Below, one piece after another: positions 1 to 8,689 of a stretch of 64,000 nucleotides of DNA. Position numbers and translations under genes: made by a program. A model generated the notes under the pieces. That model worked only from the letters and a program-made list of their open reading frames with translations. It was not told the origin of the DNA and ran no database searches. The stretch's first letter is position 1; each line of letters opens with the position of its first letter. The stretch spans positions 154,613 to 218,612 of the forward strand of contig NZ_JBFAPP010000014.1 in assembly GCF_040676775.1 (NCBI RefSeq). The letters are read 5' to 3'. This stretch comes from Micromonospora_G sp040676775. GTDB lineage: Bacteria; Actinomycetota; Actinomycetes; Mycobacteriales; Micromonosporaceae.

Positions 1-1137
1 GCACCGGGACAGGCCGCGTACGGACCAGCTCCGGACCCGATCACGGCCCGCCCGCCGGTGCAGCGGGCACCGCTGCGTCCCGCACCGGACCGGGCATCGC
101 CGGCTCGGCCGGGCCCGGAGGGCGGCGAGCCACCGCGACCGTCCTCGCGCTTCCCCGCGCCCGCGGTGCCGAAGCTCCCGCACCTACCGAACCTCCCCGG
201 CACCCCGACGCCGGCCGGCTCCGGCTCCGGGGCGAATGTTGGCCCGCCACCTTCCGGTGCGCGCCCGCCGCTGGGCAGGCCGCCGGGGGCACCGGACGCG
301 GAACGGCCGCCGATCGGCACCTCGCTGGTCGTCCGGCCCGGCTCGGCCATGGTGCTCGTACGGACCGGGGGCAGTGGGGCCCTTCCGGTGGTGGCGACCC
401 GCGACCCGAAACGCACCTGGCAGTGGGTGATCGGTGGCCTCGGCGTGCTGGTGCTGCTCGCCGTCTGCGGGCTCGGCTCCTTCTTCATCATCGCGGACGA
501 ACGGCAGGGGCGGGCAGGGCGAGATTCGGCGGATTCGTCGCGGCCGACCGCGCAACCCCGGGACATCAGCTCGCGAACCGTCGACCCGGCGCCGCTGACC
601 GAGTCGGAGGTGTTCCCGGCCCAGCAGATCGTCATCAACCCGGCGGAGCCCGCGTACCAGGTGCTCAGGACGCAAACCGCCACCGACTGCGCCAGCGCCG
701 CCACCGGTGAGATCAACACCCTGCTCGCCGATCTGGGCTGCGACCAGGTCGTACGCGGGACGCTCCGCTCGCCGACCGGGAACCACCTGGTCACGGCGGG
801 CGTGTTCAACCTGGCGGACGCCACCGGCGCCGAGTGGGCGCACCAGAAGATCAAAGTGATCGTGGACGGTGGCAAGGGCCGGTTCCAGGGCCTCGCCGCG
901 GACAAGGGAACCGAGGCGGTCACCCTCGCCTCCGCGCAGGTCGGCTGGCACGTACGCGGGCACTTCCTGGTCTACTGCGTGATCGCCAGAACCGACGGTA
1001 CGGCGATCGGCGACGACGACCCGTACGCCCGGCAGATCCTCTTCGACATGATCGAACTGCACCTGCGCGGTGGCGTCCTCGAACGCCGGGCCACCGTGCC
1101 GGTCGACGCGTCCGCGCAGGCCACCCCCGCGGCCTGA
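1..1137 (+). CDS. Proline-rich single-pass membrane protein, 5' end outside the window
   Basis: No family is recognised. The frame is open from base 1, so the gene probably starts upstream; an in-frame GTG at 58 is the first possible start inside the window. The first 350 or so bases encode a low-complexity region rich in Pro, Ala, Gly and Arg. One hydrophobic segment follows at about bases 424-492 (core GLGVLVLLAVCGLG). A C-terminal domain of about 190 residues, probably outside the membrane, holds two Cys (TDCAS and LGCDQ). A long disordered cytoplasmic tail, one helix and an exported domain is a common actinobacterial layout. It converges with truA, with about 30 bases between the two stop codons. 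Confidence 0.75.
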   Translation, partial: APGQAAYGPAPDPITARPPVQRAPLRPAPDRASPARPGPEGGEPPRPSSRFPAPAVPKLPHLPNLPGTPTPAGSGSGANVGPPPSGARPPLGRPPGAPDAERPPIGTSLVVRPGSAMVLVRTGGSGALPVVATRDPKRTWQWVIGGLGVLVLLAVCGLGSFFIIADERQGRAGRDSADSSRPTAQPRDISSRTVDPAPLTESEVFPAQQIVINPAEPAYQVLRTQTATDCASAATGEINTLLADLGCDQVVRGTLRSPTGNHLVTAGVFNLADATGAEWAHQKIKVIVDGGKGRFQGLAADKGTEAVTLASAQVGWHVRGHFLVYCVIARTDGTAIGDDDPYARQILFDMIELHLRGGVLERRATVPVDASAQATPAA

Positions 1138-1166
1138 CCTGGACTGGCGGCACCGGGCAGTGGTGC

Positions 1167-1997
1167 TCAGGCCTCCGCGGGCAGCCGCAGCCGGCGGGTA
1201 CGCAGCGCGCGGTCGGCGTACTCGGCCGGGTCGGCGGGGTAACCGACCTCGACCAGGGTCAGCCCGTGGGCCGGCGCGACGGTCACCTCACTCGACCGTT
1301 CCCGCCGGCTGAGCAGACCCGCCGGCCACTCGACCGGCCGCCGTCCGTCGCCCGCGACCAGCATCGCCCCGACCAGACTGCGCACCATCGACTGGCAGAA
1401 CGCGTCCGCCTGGACGGTCGCCACCAGGATCCCGTCCGGATCCCGACGCCAGTCCAGCCGGGTCACCTCGCGCAGGGTGGTCGCGTGCTCCTTGCGCCGG
1501 CAGTACGCGGCGAAGTCGTGCTCGCCGACCAGTCCAGCCGCCGCACCGACCAACGCGTCCAACTGCAGGGCACGCGGCCAGGCCAGGATCTCGTGCCGCC
1601 GCAACGGCTCCACCCCGTACGGCGCGTCGGTCACCCGGTACTCGTAGCGCCGGAAGGTCGCCGAGAAACGGGCGTCGAAGTCGTCCGGCATCTCGGTGAT
1701 AGCCCGTACCCGGACATCACCCGGCAGGAGTCCGGCCAGCCGGCGCAGCAGCGAGTCGGTGACCGGTGCCCAGGCGGCATCGGCCAGGTCGACGTGGCAG
1801 ACCTGACCGGTGGCGTGCACCCCCGCATCGGTACGGCCGGCCACGGTCAGCCCGGTCACCGAGTCGGCGCCGAGCACCCTGGCCAGCACCTCGGTCAGCA
1901 CACCGGCGACCGTACGGCGCCCCGGCTGGGCCGCCCATCCGGAGAAGTCGGTGCCGTCGTACGCGACGTCGAGGCGTACCCGGGTGTAACCGTCCAC
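1167..1997 (-). CDS. truA: tRNA pseudouridine synthase A
   Basis: TruA converts uridines 38-40 of the tRNA anticodon stem to pseudouridine. The family signature GRTDAGVHA is present, with the catalytic Asp at residue 57 of the 276-residue product, which is a normal length. The frame is open further up to an ATG at 2036, but that codon sits at the foot of the terminator hairpin behind rplQ. The GTG at 1997 has GGGGG about 7 bases upstream and lies just before the conserved start RVRLDVAYDGTDFSGW, so I chose it. The gene follows the alpha operon, a common position in actinobacteria. The hairpin suggests it depends on read-through or on its own promoter. Confidence 0.93.
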   Translation of the reverse strand: MDGYTRVRLDVAYDGTDFSGWAAQPGRRTVAGVLTEVLARVLGADSVTGLTVAGRTDAGVHATGQVCHVDLADAAWAPVTDSLLRRLAGLLPGDVRVRAITEMPDDFDARFSATFRRYEYRVTDAPYGVEPLRRHEILAWPRALQLDALVGAAAGLVGEHDFAAYCRRKEHATTLREVTRLDWRRDPDGILVATVQADAFCQSMVRSLVGAMLVAGDGRRPVEWPAGLLSRRERSSEVTVAPAHGLTLVEVGYPADPAEYADRALRTRRLRLPAEA

Positions 1998-2035
1998 TGC
2001 CGTACCCCCTGAACCTGCCGTACCCGGAAAATGCA

Positions 2036-2069
2036 CGGGCCCGGCACCCCCGCGAGGGTGCCGGGCCCG
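2036..2069 (-). terminator. Rho-independent terminator after rplQ
   Basis: Perfect 14-bp stem (arms 2036-2049 and 2056-2069) with a 6-base loop. On the minus strand it is followed by TGCATTTTCC. It lies 14 bases behind the rplQ stop codon and would end the alpha operon before truA. Confidence 0.8.
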
Positions 2070-2082
2070 ACGTTGCCCGAGG

Positions 2083-2655
2083 TCAGGACTTGCTGTTGTC
2101 AGCCTCGTCGGTGTCCTCGCGGGCAGCCGCCGTGTCGCCCGACACCGACTCCGGCGCCTCGGCGTCCTGGTCCGCGTCAGCGTCCGCCGGACGGGTCTCG
2201 GTCTCGTCCGCGGGGGCGAGCGCCTCGACCTTGTCCTGCTGCGCCGCCTTGCGGGCGGCGGTCTTCTGCGCGGTGCCGGTCGGCGCGGGTGCGACGACCA
2301 GTTCCTCGACCAGCTCGATGATCGCCATGGGCGCGTTGTCGCCCTTGCGCGGCCCGGTCTTCACGATCCGGGTGTAGCCACCCGGGCGGTTGGCGTACCG
2401 GGGCGCGATCTGGTCGAACAGGGTGTAGACGACGTCCTTGTCCTTCACCGTGCCCAGCACCTTGCGGCGGCTGGCCAGGTCGCCGCGCTTGGCCTTGGTG
2501 ATGAGCTGCTCCGCCAGGGGCCGCAGCCGCTTGGCCTTGGTCTCGGTCGTCTTGATCTTGCCGTGCTGGAACAGCGCGGTGGCCAGGTTGGCCAGCATCA
2601 GCCGCTCGTGCGCGGGGCTGCCGCCGAGGCGGGGACCCTTGGTGGGCGTGGGCAT
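2083..2655 (-). CDS. rplQ: 50S ribosomal protein L17
   Basis: L17 is a large-subunit protein near the peptide exit tunnel. The conserved core fills roughly residues 1-120, with the family start MPTPTKGPRLGGS. It is followed by about 70 residues rich in Ala, Glu and Asp, an acidic low-complexity tail typical of actinobacterial L17. At 190 residues it is much longer than the E. coli protein because of that tail. The ATG has AGGAG 8 bases upstream. It is the last gene of the alpha operon, 48 bases behind rpoA, and is followed at once by a strong terminator. Confidence 0.97.
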   Translation of the reverse strand: MPTPTKGPRLGGSPAHERLMLANLATALFQHGKIKTTETKAKRLRPLAEQLITKAKRGDLASRRKVLGTVKDKDVVYTLFDQIAPRYANRPGGYTRIVKTGPRKGDNAPMAIIELVEELVVAPAPTGTAQKTAARKAAQQDKVEALAPADETETRPADADADQDAEAPESVSGDTAAAREDTDEADNSKS

Positions 2656-2703
2656 GCTTGGTGCTCCTCAATAGTGGGCAGCTGATCTCCAGCTAGCCGA
2701 AAA

Positions 2704-3726
2704 TCAAAGCTGCTCGGTCTCGCGGTAGTCGTCGGTGTCGTAGTCGCCCTCGCCAAAGGTGTCCACGACGTGCGCCGGGTCGAAGTTGGGAGCCGAGTCC
2801 TTCAGCCCCAGGCCCATCCCGGCGAGCTTCATCTTGACCTCGTCGATCGACTTCTGACCGAAATTCCGGATGTCGAGGAGGTCTGCCTCGGTACGCCCGA
2901 TGAGCTCACCAACGGAGTTGATGCCCTCGCGCTTGAGGCAGTTGTAGGAGCGGACGGTCAGGTCGAGCTCCTCGATCGGCAGCGCCAGGTCGGCCGCGAG
3001 CTGCGCGTCCTGCGGCGACGGGCCGATGTCGATGCCCTCCGCCGTCTCGTCCAGCTCCCGCGCCAGGCCGAAGAGCTCGACCAGGGTGGAACCGGCCGAC
3101 GCCAGTGCGGTACGCGGGCCGATCGACGCCTTGGTCTCGACGTCGATGATCAGACGGTCGAAGTCCGTACGCTGCTCGACACGAGTCGCCTCGACCCGGT
3201 AGGTCACCTTCAGCACCGGCGAGTAGATCGAGTCGACCGGGATCCGGCCGATCTCGGCGCCGGACTGCTTGTTCTGCGCGGCGGTGACGTACCCGCGACC
3301 CCGCTCGACGGTCAGCTCCATGTCGAGCCGGCCCTTGCCGTTCAGGGTGGCGAGCTTGAGGTCGCCGGTGTGCACCGACACCCCGGCCGGCGGCTGGATG
3401 TCCGCGGCGGTGACGTCGCCGGGGCCCTGCTTGCGCAGGTACATGCTGACCGGCTCGTCGTGGTCGGAGCTGACGCAGAGCTCCTTGACGTTCATGACCA
3501 GCTCGACCACGTCCTCCTTGACACCGGGGATCGTGGTGAACTCGTGCAGCACGCCGTCAATCTTGATCGACGTCACGGCCGCGCCCGGGATGGACGACAG
3601 CAGCGTACGCCGGAGCGAGTTGCCCAGGGTGTAACCGAAGCCCGGCTCGAGCGGCTCGATGGTGAACCGGGACCGGGTCTCGCTGATCGACTCCTCGGAG
3701 AGGGTCGGCCGCTGGGTAATGAGCAC
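2704..3726 (-). CDS. rpoA: RNA polymerase alpha subunit
   Basis: Alpha dimerises to nucleate RNA polymerase assembly and contacts promoter UP elements and activators. At 340 residues it has the usual length. The N-terminal assembly domain (about 1-230) contains EPLEPGFGYTLGNSLRRTLL. The C-terminal domain (about 250-320) contains LTVRSYNCLKREGI and RNFGQKSIDEV. The start is GTG at 3726 with AAGGAG 7 bases upstream. The gene sits between rpsD and rplQ in the standard alpha operon order. The gap before it holds a 10-bp hairpin (3814-3859). Confidence 0.98.
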   Translation of the reverse strand: MLITQRPTLSEESISETRSRFTIEPLEPGFGYTLGNSLRRTLLSSIPGAAVTSIKIDGVLHEFTTIPGVKEDVVELVMNVKELCVSSDHDEPVSMYLRKQGPGDVTAADIQPPAGVSVHTGDLKLATLNGKGRLDMELTVERGRGYVTAAQNKQSGAEIGRIPVDSIYSPVLKVTYRVEATRVEQRTDFDRLIIDVETKASIGPRTALASAGSTLVELFGLARELDETAEGIDIGPSPQDAQLAADLALPIEELDLTVRSYNCLKREGINSVGELIGRTEADLLDIRNFGQKSIDEVKMKLAGMGLGLKDSAPNFDPAHVVDTFGEGDYDTDDYRETEQL

Positions 3727-3813
3727 TTCTGTTCTCCTTGGTTCGGGGCGCCCACCATTTGACGCCCGTCTGTGTTGCCATGCCAGCTAGCTGGCGACCG
3801 TTCGGGGGGCGAC

Positions 3814-3859
3814 TCCGGGGTTGACCACGACAACGCTGTGCCGTACGGCCAACCCCGGA
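3814..3859 (-). other. Hairpin in the rpsD-rpoA gap
   Basis: Perfect 10-bp arms at 3814-3823 and 3850-3859 in the 154-base gap between rpsD and rpoA. No T-run follows. It could be a processing site or an attenuator that uncouples rpoA from the ribosomal genes; the function is inferred only. Confidence 0.45.
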
Positions 3860-3880
3860 TCGTTCCGAGCGGTTTTCGGC

Positions 3881-4507
3881 CTACTTGGAGTAGAGCTCGA
3901 CGATCAACTGCTCCTGGACCTGCGTGTCGATGACCTGCCGGGCCGGGAGCGTGTGCACCAGGATCTTCATCTGGCTGGGGATCGCCTCCAGCCACGCCGG
4001 CACGGTCCGGGAACCGGCCTGCGCCTGGGCGACGACGAACGGGGTCATCTCCTTGGACTTCGCCCGCACCTCGACGATGTCGTGTTCCTTGATGCGGTAC
4101 GACGGGATGTCGACCTTCTTGCCGTTCACGATGAAGTGACCGTGCTTGACCAGCTGGCGGGCCATGTCCCGGGACTGGGCGTAGCCAGCCCGGTAGACCA
4201 CGTTGTCCAGCCGCGACTCGAGGATCTGCAGGAGGACCTCACCGGTCTTCGCCTGCTTCGCCACGGCCTCCTCGTAGTACCCGCGGAACTGCTTCTCCAG
4301 CACGCCGTAGACACGACGGGCCTTCTGCTTCTCACGAAGCTGGAGCAGGTACTCGGTCTCCTTGGTCCGACCCCGGCCGTGCTGTCCGGGCGGGAACGGC
4401 CGGGACTCGAACGGGCACTTCGGTCCATCGCACTTGCTGCCCTTGAGGAACAGCTTCATCTTCTCCCGCCGGCAACGGCGGCAGTCAGCACCGGTGTAAC
4501 GAGCCAT
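3881..4507 (-). CDS. rpsD: 30S ribosomal protein S4
   Basis: S4 is a primary 16S rRNA binder that nucleates 30S assembly, and in many bacteria it represses its own operon. The product has 208 residues, the normal length. It starts MARYTGADCRRCRREKMKLF and keeps CRRC plus a later Cys (CDGPKCPF), consistent with a Cys-bearing, probably zinc-binding N-terminus. An S4 RNA-binding domain lies at about residues 97-160 (SRLDNVVYRAGYAQSRDMAR). It is placed 13 bases behind rpsK in the alpha operon. Confidence 0.98.
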   Translation of the reverse strand: MARYTGADCRRCRREKMKLFLKGSKCDGPKCPFESRPFPPGQHGRGRTKETEYLLQLREKQKARRVYGVLEKQFRGYYEEAVAKQAKTGEVLLQILESRLDNVVYRAGYAQSRDMARQLVKHGHFIVNGKKVDIPSYRIKEHDIVEVRAKSKEMTPFVVAQAQAGSRTVPAWLEAIPSQMKILVHTLPARQVIDTQVQEQLIVELYSK

Positions 4508-4520
4508 CTCTCTCTACCTC

Positions 4521-4928
4521 TCAGACCCGACGACGCTTCGGCGGACGGCACCCGTTGTGCGGCTGCGGGGTGACGTCGGAAATCTGCCCGACCTCCAGCC
4601 CGACGGCCTGCAGCGAACGGATAGCGGTCTCCCGGCCGGAGCCGGGGCCCTTGACGAACACGTCGACCTTGCGCATGCCGTGCTCCATCGCCCGACGCGC
4701 GGCGGCCTCGGCGGCCAGCTGAGCGGCGAACGGAGTCGACTTGCGGGAGCCCTTGAAGCCAACCTGGCCGGCCGAGGCCCAGGAGATGACCGCACCGGTC
4801 GGGTCCGTGATGGACACGATGGTGTTGTTGAAGGTGCTCTTGATGTGCGCCTGCCCGTGGGCGACGTTCTTGCGTTCCTTGCGCCGGACCTTCTTGACGG
4901 CGGCCCCGGCGCGAGCCTTCGGTGGCAT
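4521..4928 (-). CDS. rpsK: 30S ribosomal protein S11
   Basis: S11 forms part of the 30S platform and contacts mRNA near the E site. It has 135 residues, the typical length. Recognisable conserved stretches are [18 protein letters not shown] and the C-terminal [20 protein letters not shown]. The ATG at 4928 has AGGAG 11 bases upstream. It follows rpsM after a 114-base gap with a branched hairpin, and is followed closely by rpsD. Confidence 0.98.
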
Positions 4929-4983
4929 AAGTCTGTGCGCTCCTAGTGTGGGAAGTCCGGCCAGGCTCTATCGAGCTGTACCA

Positions 4984-5037
4984 GGATTCCGGTATCGGGA
5001 AATCAGGTCCGCGCTCCTGCGAGCGGGACCGGAATCC
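4984..5037 (-). other. Branched hairpin between rpsM and rpsK
   Basis: Outer arms of 10 bp (4984-4993 and 5028-5037) are perfect complements. Inside, a second stem pairs GTCC with GGAC and CGCTC with GAGCG around a 4-base loop. There is no T-run, so this looks like a structured leader or processing element rather than a plain terminator. Confidence 0.5.
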
Positions 5038-5042
5038 GGTTA

Positions 5043-5423
5043 CTACTTCCGGCCGGCCTTCTTCTTGCCTGCCACGGTCCGCTTCGGGCCCTTGCGGGTC
5101 CGTGCGTTGGTACGGGTCCGCTGACCACGGACGGGCAGACCACGGCGGTGCCGGATGCCCTCGTAGCAGCCGATCTCGACCTTGCGGCGGATATCAGCGG
5201 CGACCTCGCGGCGCAGGTCACCCTCAACCTTGAAGTTGGCCTCGATGTGGTCGCGGAGCTGGACCAGCTCCTCGTCCGTGAGGTCCTTGGCGCGCTTGTC
5301 CGGGGAGATCCCGGTGGCAGCGAGCGTTTGAACGGCCCGGGTCCGACCGACCCCGAAAATGTAAGTGAGCGCGATCTCCATCCGCTTGTCGCGGGGGAGG
5401 TCGACGCCGGCTAGACGTGCCAT
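5043..5423 (-). CDS. rpsM: 30S ribosomal protein S13
   Basis: S13 lies in the 30S head and contacts the P-site tRNA and the 50S subunit. The 126-residue product starts MARLAGVDLPRDKRMEIALT and ends in the basic tail expected of S13 (GQRTRTNARTRKGPKRTVAG). The frame is open upstream to 5528, but the ATG at 5423 matches the family start and has GAGGAG upstream. It follows rpmJ after a 229-base gap that holds a hairpin. Confidence 0.98.
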   Translation of the reverse strand: MARLAGVDLPRDKRMEIALTYIFGVGRTRAVQTLAATGISPDKRAKDLTDEELVQLRDHIEANFKVEGDLRREVAADIRRKVEIGCYEGIRHRRGLPVRGQRTRTNARTRKGPKRTVAGKKKAGRK

Positions 5424-5513
5424 GCGCGGGCGTGCTCCTCGTGGTGTTTCGCGGAGGTCTCTGGCCCGACCCATCCCACCTGCCCCGGTGGGCCCCGGCC
5501 TCCGACCGGGGGT

Positions 5514-5557
5514 CAGCCACGAGTGCATCGCCTGCTGTGCACGCGCGCTCGTGGCTG
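5514..5557 (-). other. Hairpin in the rpmJ-rpsM gap
   Basis: Perfect 10-bp arms CAGCCACGAG (5514-5523) and CTCGTGGCTG (5548-5557) with a 24-base loop, in the 229-base gap between rpmJ and rpsM. No T-run follows. It may be a leader structure ahead of rpsM. Confidence 0.4.
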
Positions 5558-5652
5558 GGACGAGCTTCTGTTGTGGTACTGGATCCTCTTGCGCTTACGG
5601 ATCGGCGACGAGGCTGCCCGACACCGGCCGGTCTAGTGCCGGCCGAGGCGGA

Positions 5653-5766
5653 TCAGCCCTGGCGCTGCTTGTGGCGCGGGTCGCTGCAGATGACCATGAC
5701 CCGGCCGTGCCGGCGGATAACCCGGCACTTGTTGCAGATCCGCTTGACGCTCGGCTTGACCTTCAC
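5653..5766 (-). CDS. rpmJ: 50S ribosomal protein L36, zinc-ribbon type
   Basis: A 37-residue protein that I translated by hand: GTG start at 5766, TGA at 5653-5655. It begins MKVKPSVKRICNKCRVIRRH and keeps the zinc ligands Cys11, Cys14, Cys27 and His32, so it is the zinc-containing form. L36 is the smallest 50S protein and stabilises 23S rRNA late in assembly. It sits between infA and rpsM, the standard alpha operon position. Confidence 0.95.
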   Translation of the reverse strand: MKVKPSVKRICNKCRVIRRHGRVMVICSDPRHKQRQG

Positions 5767-5875
5767 GGGTTTGCCTTACTTCCCATAAGGCCCAGCGACG
5801 TGGACACGGCGCCGGACTTCGAGGACGGACACGGACATTCCGGCCGCCGTCAGATGGCTGAATCCGAACCCGGAT

Positions 5876-6097
5876 TCACTTGTAGCGGTAGACGATGCGC
5901 CCGCGGGTCAGGTCGTACGGCGAAAGCTCGACGACAACCCGGTCCTCGGGCAGGATGCGGATGTAGTGCTGCCGCATCTTGCCGCTGATGTGAGCCAGCA
6001 CCTTGTGGCCGTTGGCAAGCTCGACCCGGAACATTGCGTTCGGGAGCGGCTCAATGACCCGGCCCTCAATCTCGATGGCTCCGTCTTTTTTCGGCAT
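5876..6097 (-). CDS. infA: Translation initiation factor IF-1
   Basis: IF-1 binds the ribosomal A site during initiation and supports IF-2 and IF-3. The 73-residue product is a single S1/OB-fold domain: MPKKDGAIEIEGRVIEPLPN at the start and the C-terminal signature YDLTRGRIVYRYK. A GGAGG motif lies immediately before the ATG. It is the first gene of the alpha operon. The 231-base gap upstream of it should hold the operon promoter, but I could not pick out a convincing -35/-10 pair. Confidence 0.98.
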   Translation of the reverse strand: MPKKDGAIEIEGRVIEPLPNAMFRVELANGHKVLAHISGKMRQHYIRILPEDRVVVELSPYDLTRGRIVYRYK

Positions 6098-6328
6098 GTC
6101 CTCCGCTGTCCTGACGTCGGTAATTCCGGACGGCTCACAACGCCTTACCCGGATGCCTGTTCGTCAAGATCAGCCAACCGGACCAGCCGCGGCTCCGACT
6201 CCCACCGAAGCGCAGGGTGGGCATGCCGGAGTGGACGCTGTGCGCCGATCAGCCAGTGTACGCTCGCCCACGGATCGACGCCAAACCGAGGTACCCCCGG
6301 TGTGGCGGATGGGACGAACCACCCGATA

Positions 6329-6916
6329 TTAGTCGGCCTTGCCTCCGAGTTGCCAGCCCTCCCGCTCGCCCGGCGGCGGCAGGCTCGCGGGGCCGGGCTC
6401 CGGTTCCGGACCCTCCGCCAACTGTTCTCTACGCGCCCGCTTCGCCGCCTTCTTCCGGGCCCGCTGCGCGGCCACCCGCTGCGGTTTACCCTGCGCCAGC
6501 CCACTGACCGTGCTCGCCAACAGCACCGCTCCCCAGGGCCCCGCCACCCAGATCGGCCAGAAGTAGAGCAGCTCCCAGGCCATCAGCGAGAAGACCGCCC
6601 AGCCCGCGACGGTGATCGTCACGACGGAGAAGTAGGGCGCCCAGTTCTCGGCCAACCACCGTCGGGTCGCCCCCGGGTAACGGCCGTCCGGATCGGGCAC
6701 CAGAGCCCCGTCCTGCCGCACCACTTCGGCCTGCTGCGCGGGCACGGGCTCCGGCAGGTCGTCCAGTTCGGCGTACGTCTTCGCGGCGTAGGCCGCCCGC
6801 AGCCGGTCGTCGTATTCGTAGAGGTCGAGCCGGCCCTCGTCGACCGCGAGCCGGAGCCGCTCGGCGACCAGTTGCCGATCGGCGTCAGCCGCCCGCATCT
6901 CGCCCCGGCGCTCCAT
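6329..6916 (-). CDS. DUF1707 (SHOCT-like) membrane protein
   Basis: Residues from about 7 to 60 match the actinobacterial DUF1707 domain: the start MRAADADRQLVAERLRLAV and the acidic, aromatic pattern GRLDLYEYDDRLRAAYAAKT are characteristic. The rest of the 195-residue protein has two hydrophobic segments (around residues 105-145) and a highly charged C-terminus rich in Arg, Lys and Glu. The family is widespread in actinobacteria and lacks a firm function. MERRGEM or the inner MRAADAD could be the start. It lies about 50 bases behind map on the same strand. Confidence 0.85.
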   Translation of the reverse strand: MERRGEMRAADADRQLVAERLRLAVDEGRLDLYEYDDRLRAAYAAKTYAELDDLPEPVPAQQAEVVRQDGALVPDPDGRYPGATRRWLAENWAPYFSVVTITVAGWAVFSLMAWELLYFWPIWVAGPWGAVLLASTVSGLAQGKPQRVAAQRARKKAAKRARREQLAEGPEPEPGPASLPPPGEREGWQLGGKAD

Positions 6917-6966
6917 GGGTACGAGGATGCCACCGCCTCGCCACCCTGGCGAGCGCGAACCAGCGC

Positions 6967-7818
6967 CTAGACCGAATCCGAGGTGGCCGGCTGCCGCGCG
7001 GTGACGAGGTCACCGAGGCGGGCCCGTCCGCCGTCGGCGGCGGTCAGCACCCACACCCCGTCCGGCAGCAGGGCCATCGAGTGTTCGACGTGGGCCGCCA
7101 CCGAGCCGTCGCGGGTCACCACGGTCCAGCCGTCGTCGAGTTCCGCCGTACGGGGCGAGCCGATCGTGATCATCGGTTCGATCGCCAGGGCCATGCCCGG
7201 CACCAGCCGAGGGCCGCGGCCCGGCCGCCCGTGGTTGAGCACGTGCGGGTCCTGGTGCATCTCGGTGCCGATGCCGTGTCCGCCGTACCCGTCGACGATG
7301 CCGTACCGCCCGCCCTTGCGTACCGCGATCTCCACCGCCGCCGAGATGTCGGTGAGCCGGCCCCGGCCATTGGCCGAGCCCCGCGCGGCGGCGGCGATCC
7401 CGGCCCACATCGCGTCCTCGGCGACCTCGGCCATCCGGAGCAACTCCGGCCTGACCTCGCCCACCCCGACGGTGATCGCCGAGTCGCCATGCCAACCGTC
7501 GAGCACCGCACCGCAGTCGATGGAGATCAGATCGCCGTCCCGCAGCACCTGGTCGGCGGCGGGGATGGCGTGCACCACCTGCTCGTTCACCGACGAGCAG
7601 ATCGATGCCGGGAAGCCGTGGTAGCCCTTGAAGGACGGGATGGCGCCGGCGTCCCGGATGACTGACTCCGCGATCGCGTCGAGATCAGCTGTGGAGACTC
7701 CGGGTGCGACCGCCTCGCGCATGCGAGCCAACGCCGCCGCGACGACCAGTCCGGCCGACCGCATCTTGTCGATCTGCTCCGGGGTCTTCAGCTGGATATC
7801 CAGCTGGTGACGGCGCAT
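6967..7818 (-). CDS. map: Methionine aminopeptidase, type I
   Basis: Removes the initiator methionine from new proteins. The 283-residue product has the type I fold without a long N-terminal extension. The metal-ligand motifs are visible: ISIDCGAVLDGWHGD (two Asp), GYGGHGIGTEMHQDP (His), LAIEPMITIG (Glu) and VEHSMALL (Glu). The ATG at 7818 gives MRRHQLDIQLKTPEQIDKMR. The order secY-adk-map is standard, but here map is separated from adk by 217 bases that contain an unusual long hairpin. Confidence 0.97.
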   Translation of the reverse strand: MRRHQLDIQLKTPEQIDKMRSAGLVVAAALARMREAVAPGVSTADLDAIAESVIRDAGAIPSFKGYHGFPASICSSVNEQVVHAIPAADQVLRDGDLISIDCGAVLDGWHGDSAITVGVGEVRPELLRMAEVAEDAMWAGIAAAARGSANGRGRLTDISAAVEIAVRKGGRYGIVDGYGGHGIGTEMHQDPHVLNHGRPGRGPRLVPGMALAIEPMITIGSPRTAELDDGWTVVTRDGSVAAHVEHSMALLPDGVWVLTAADGGRARLGDLVTARQPATSDSV

Positions 7819-7926
7819 GCCGGCTCTACCTTTCGCTCACAGGCCAGGGGAACGCCCTAGACGCCCGCACTATTCACCGATCGGGTGCCGTGCCGCAGAC
7901 TCCCCGAAGCCGCTCCACGGGCACCG

Positions 7927-7997
7927 GGGTTGGGCCCCGCCGTGCCCCGCGTCGGGATCAAGCCTGACCGCCCAGAGCGGGGCACGGGGCCCAACCC
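7927..7997 (-). repeat. Long hairpin element with conserved loop, copy 1 (map-adk gap)
   Basis: The arms 7927-7950 and 7977-7997 pair over 21 bp, with a 3-base bulge in the left arm. The 26-base apical loop contains GGGATCAAGCCTGACC (7954-7969). The same 16 bases, flanked by the same inner stem GTG-N-CCC / GGG-N-CAC, occur in the rpoC-rpoB gap at 30322-30392. The N pair is C-G here and A-T there, a compensatory change. The outer stem sequences are unrelated. The element lies inside an operon between two minus-strand genes. Confidence 0.75.
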
Positions 7998-8035
7998 ACA
8001 CGCCGCGGGGCCCCACCCCACACCGTTACCCGACC

Positions 8036-8689
8036 CTATCCCCCGTACGACCGGAGCGCATCGATAGCGCGGACGGTCACGTCCTCCACCGGTCCGGTGG
8101 CGTCGATGCCCACCAGCTTGCCCTGGGCACCGTAGTAGTCGACCAGCGGTGCGGTCTTCTCCGCGTACTCGCGGAGCCGCTCGGCGATCGTCTCGGCCTT
8201 GTCGTCGTCGCGCTGGAACAGTTCGGCCCCGCAGCGGTCGCAGATGCCCTCGTGGGTCGGCGCGTCGAACTCGATGTGCCAGATCTTGCCGCAGCCCCGA
8301 CAGGTCCGCCGGCCGGAGAGCCGGCGGATCACCTCGTCGTCGTCCACGACCAGTTCCATCACCAGGTCGAGTGCGGTGCCCAGGTCCGCCAGGAGCTTGT
8401 CCAGGGCGGCCGCCTGCGGGGTGGTACGCGGGAAGCCGTCGAGCAGGAAGCCCTCGGAGGCGTCCGGCTCGGCCAGCCGGCCGCGCACCATGTTGATGGT
8501 CACCTCGTCGGGCACCAGCTTGCCGGCGTCCATGTAGCGCTTGGCCTCGACCCCCAGCGGCGTGCCCTGGGTGACGTTGGCGCGGAAGATGTCACCCGTC
8601 GAGATCTTGGGCACGGCCAGCTGGGCGGCGATGAACTCGGCCTGGGTCCCCTTGCCCGCCCCAGGGGGACCAACCAGAACGAGTCGCAT
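8036..8689 (-). CDS. adk: Adenylate kinase, zinc-LID type
   Basis: Catalyses ATP + AMP to 2 ADP. The 217-residue product has the P-loop GPPGAGKGTQA at residues 7-17 and the AMP-binding region PKISTGDIFRANV. The long LID domain carries two CxxC pairs (CRGCGK and CDRCGAE), as in zinc-stabilised adenylate kinases of Gram-positive bacteria. The ATG at 8689 directly abuts the secY stop codon (8690-8692), so translation is probably coupled. Confidence 0.98.
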   Translation of the reverse strand: MRLVLVGPPGAGKGTQAEFIAAQLAVPKISTGDIFRANVTQGTPLGVEAKRYMDAGKLVPDEVTINMVRGRLAEPDASEGFLLDGFPRTTPQAAALDKLLADLGTALDLVMELVVDDDEVIRRLSGRRTCRGCGKIWHIEFDAPTHEGICDRCGAELFQRDDDKAETIAERLREYAEKTAPLVDYYGAQGKLVGIDATGPVEDVTVRAIDALRSYGG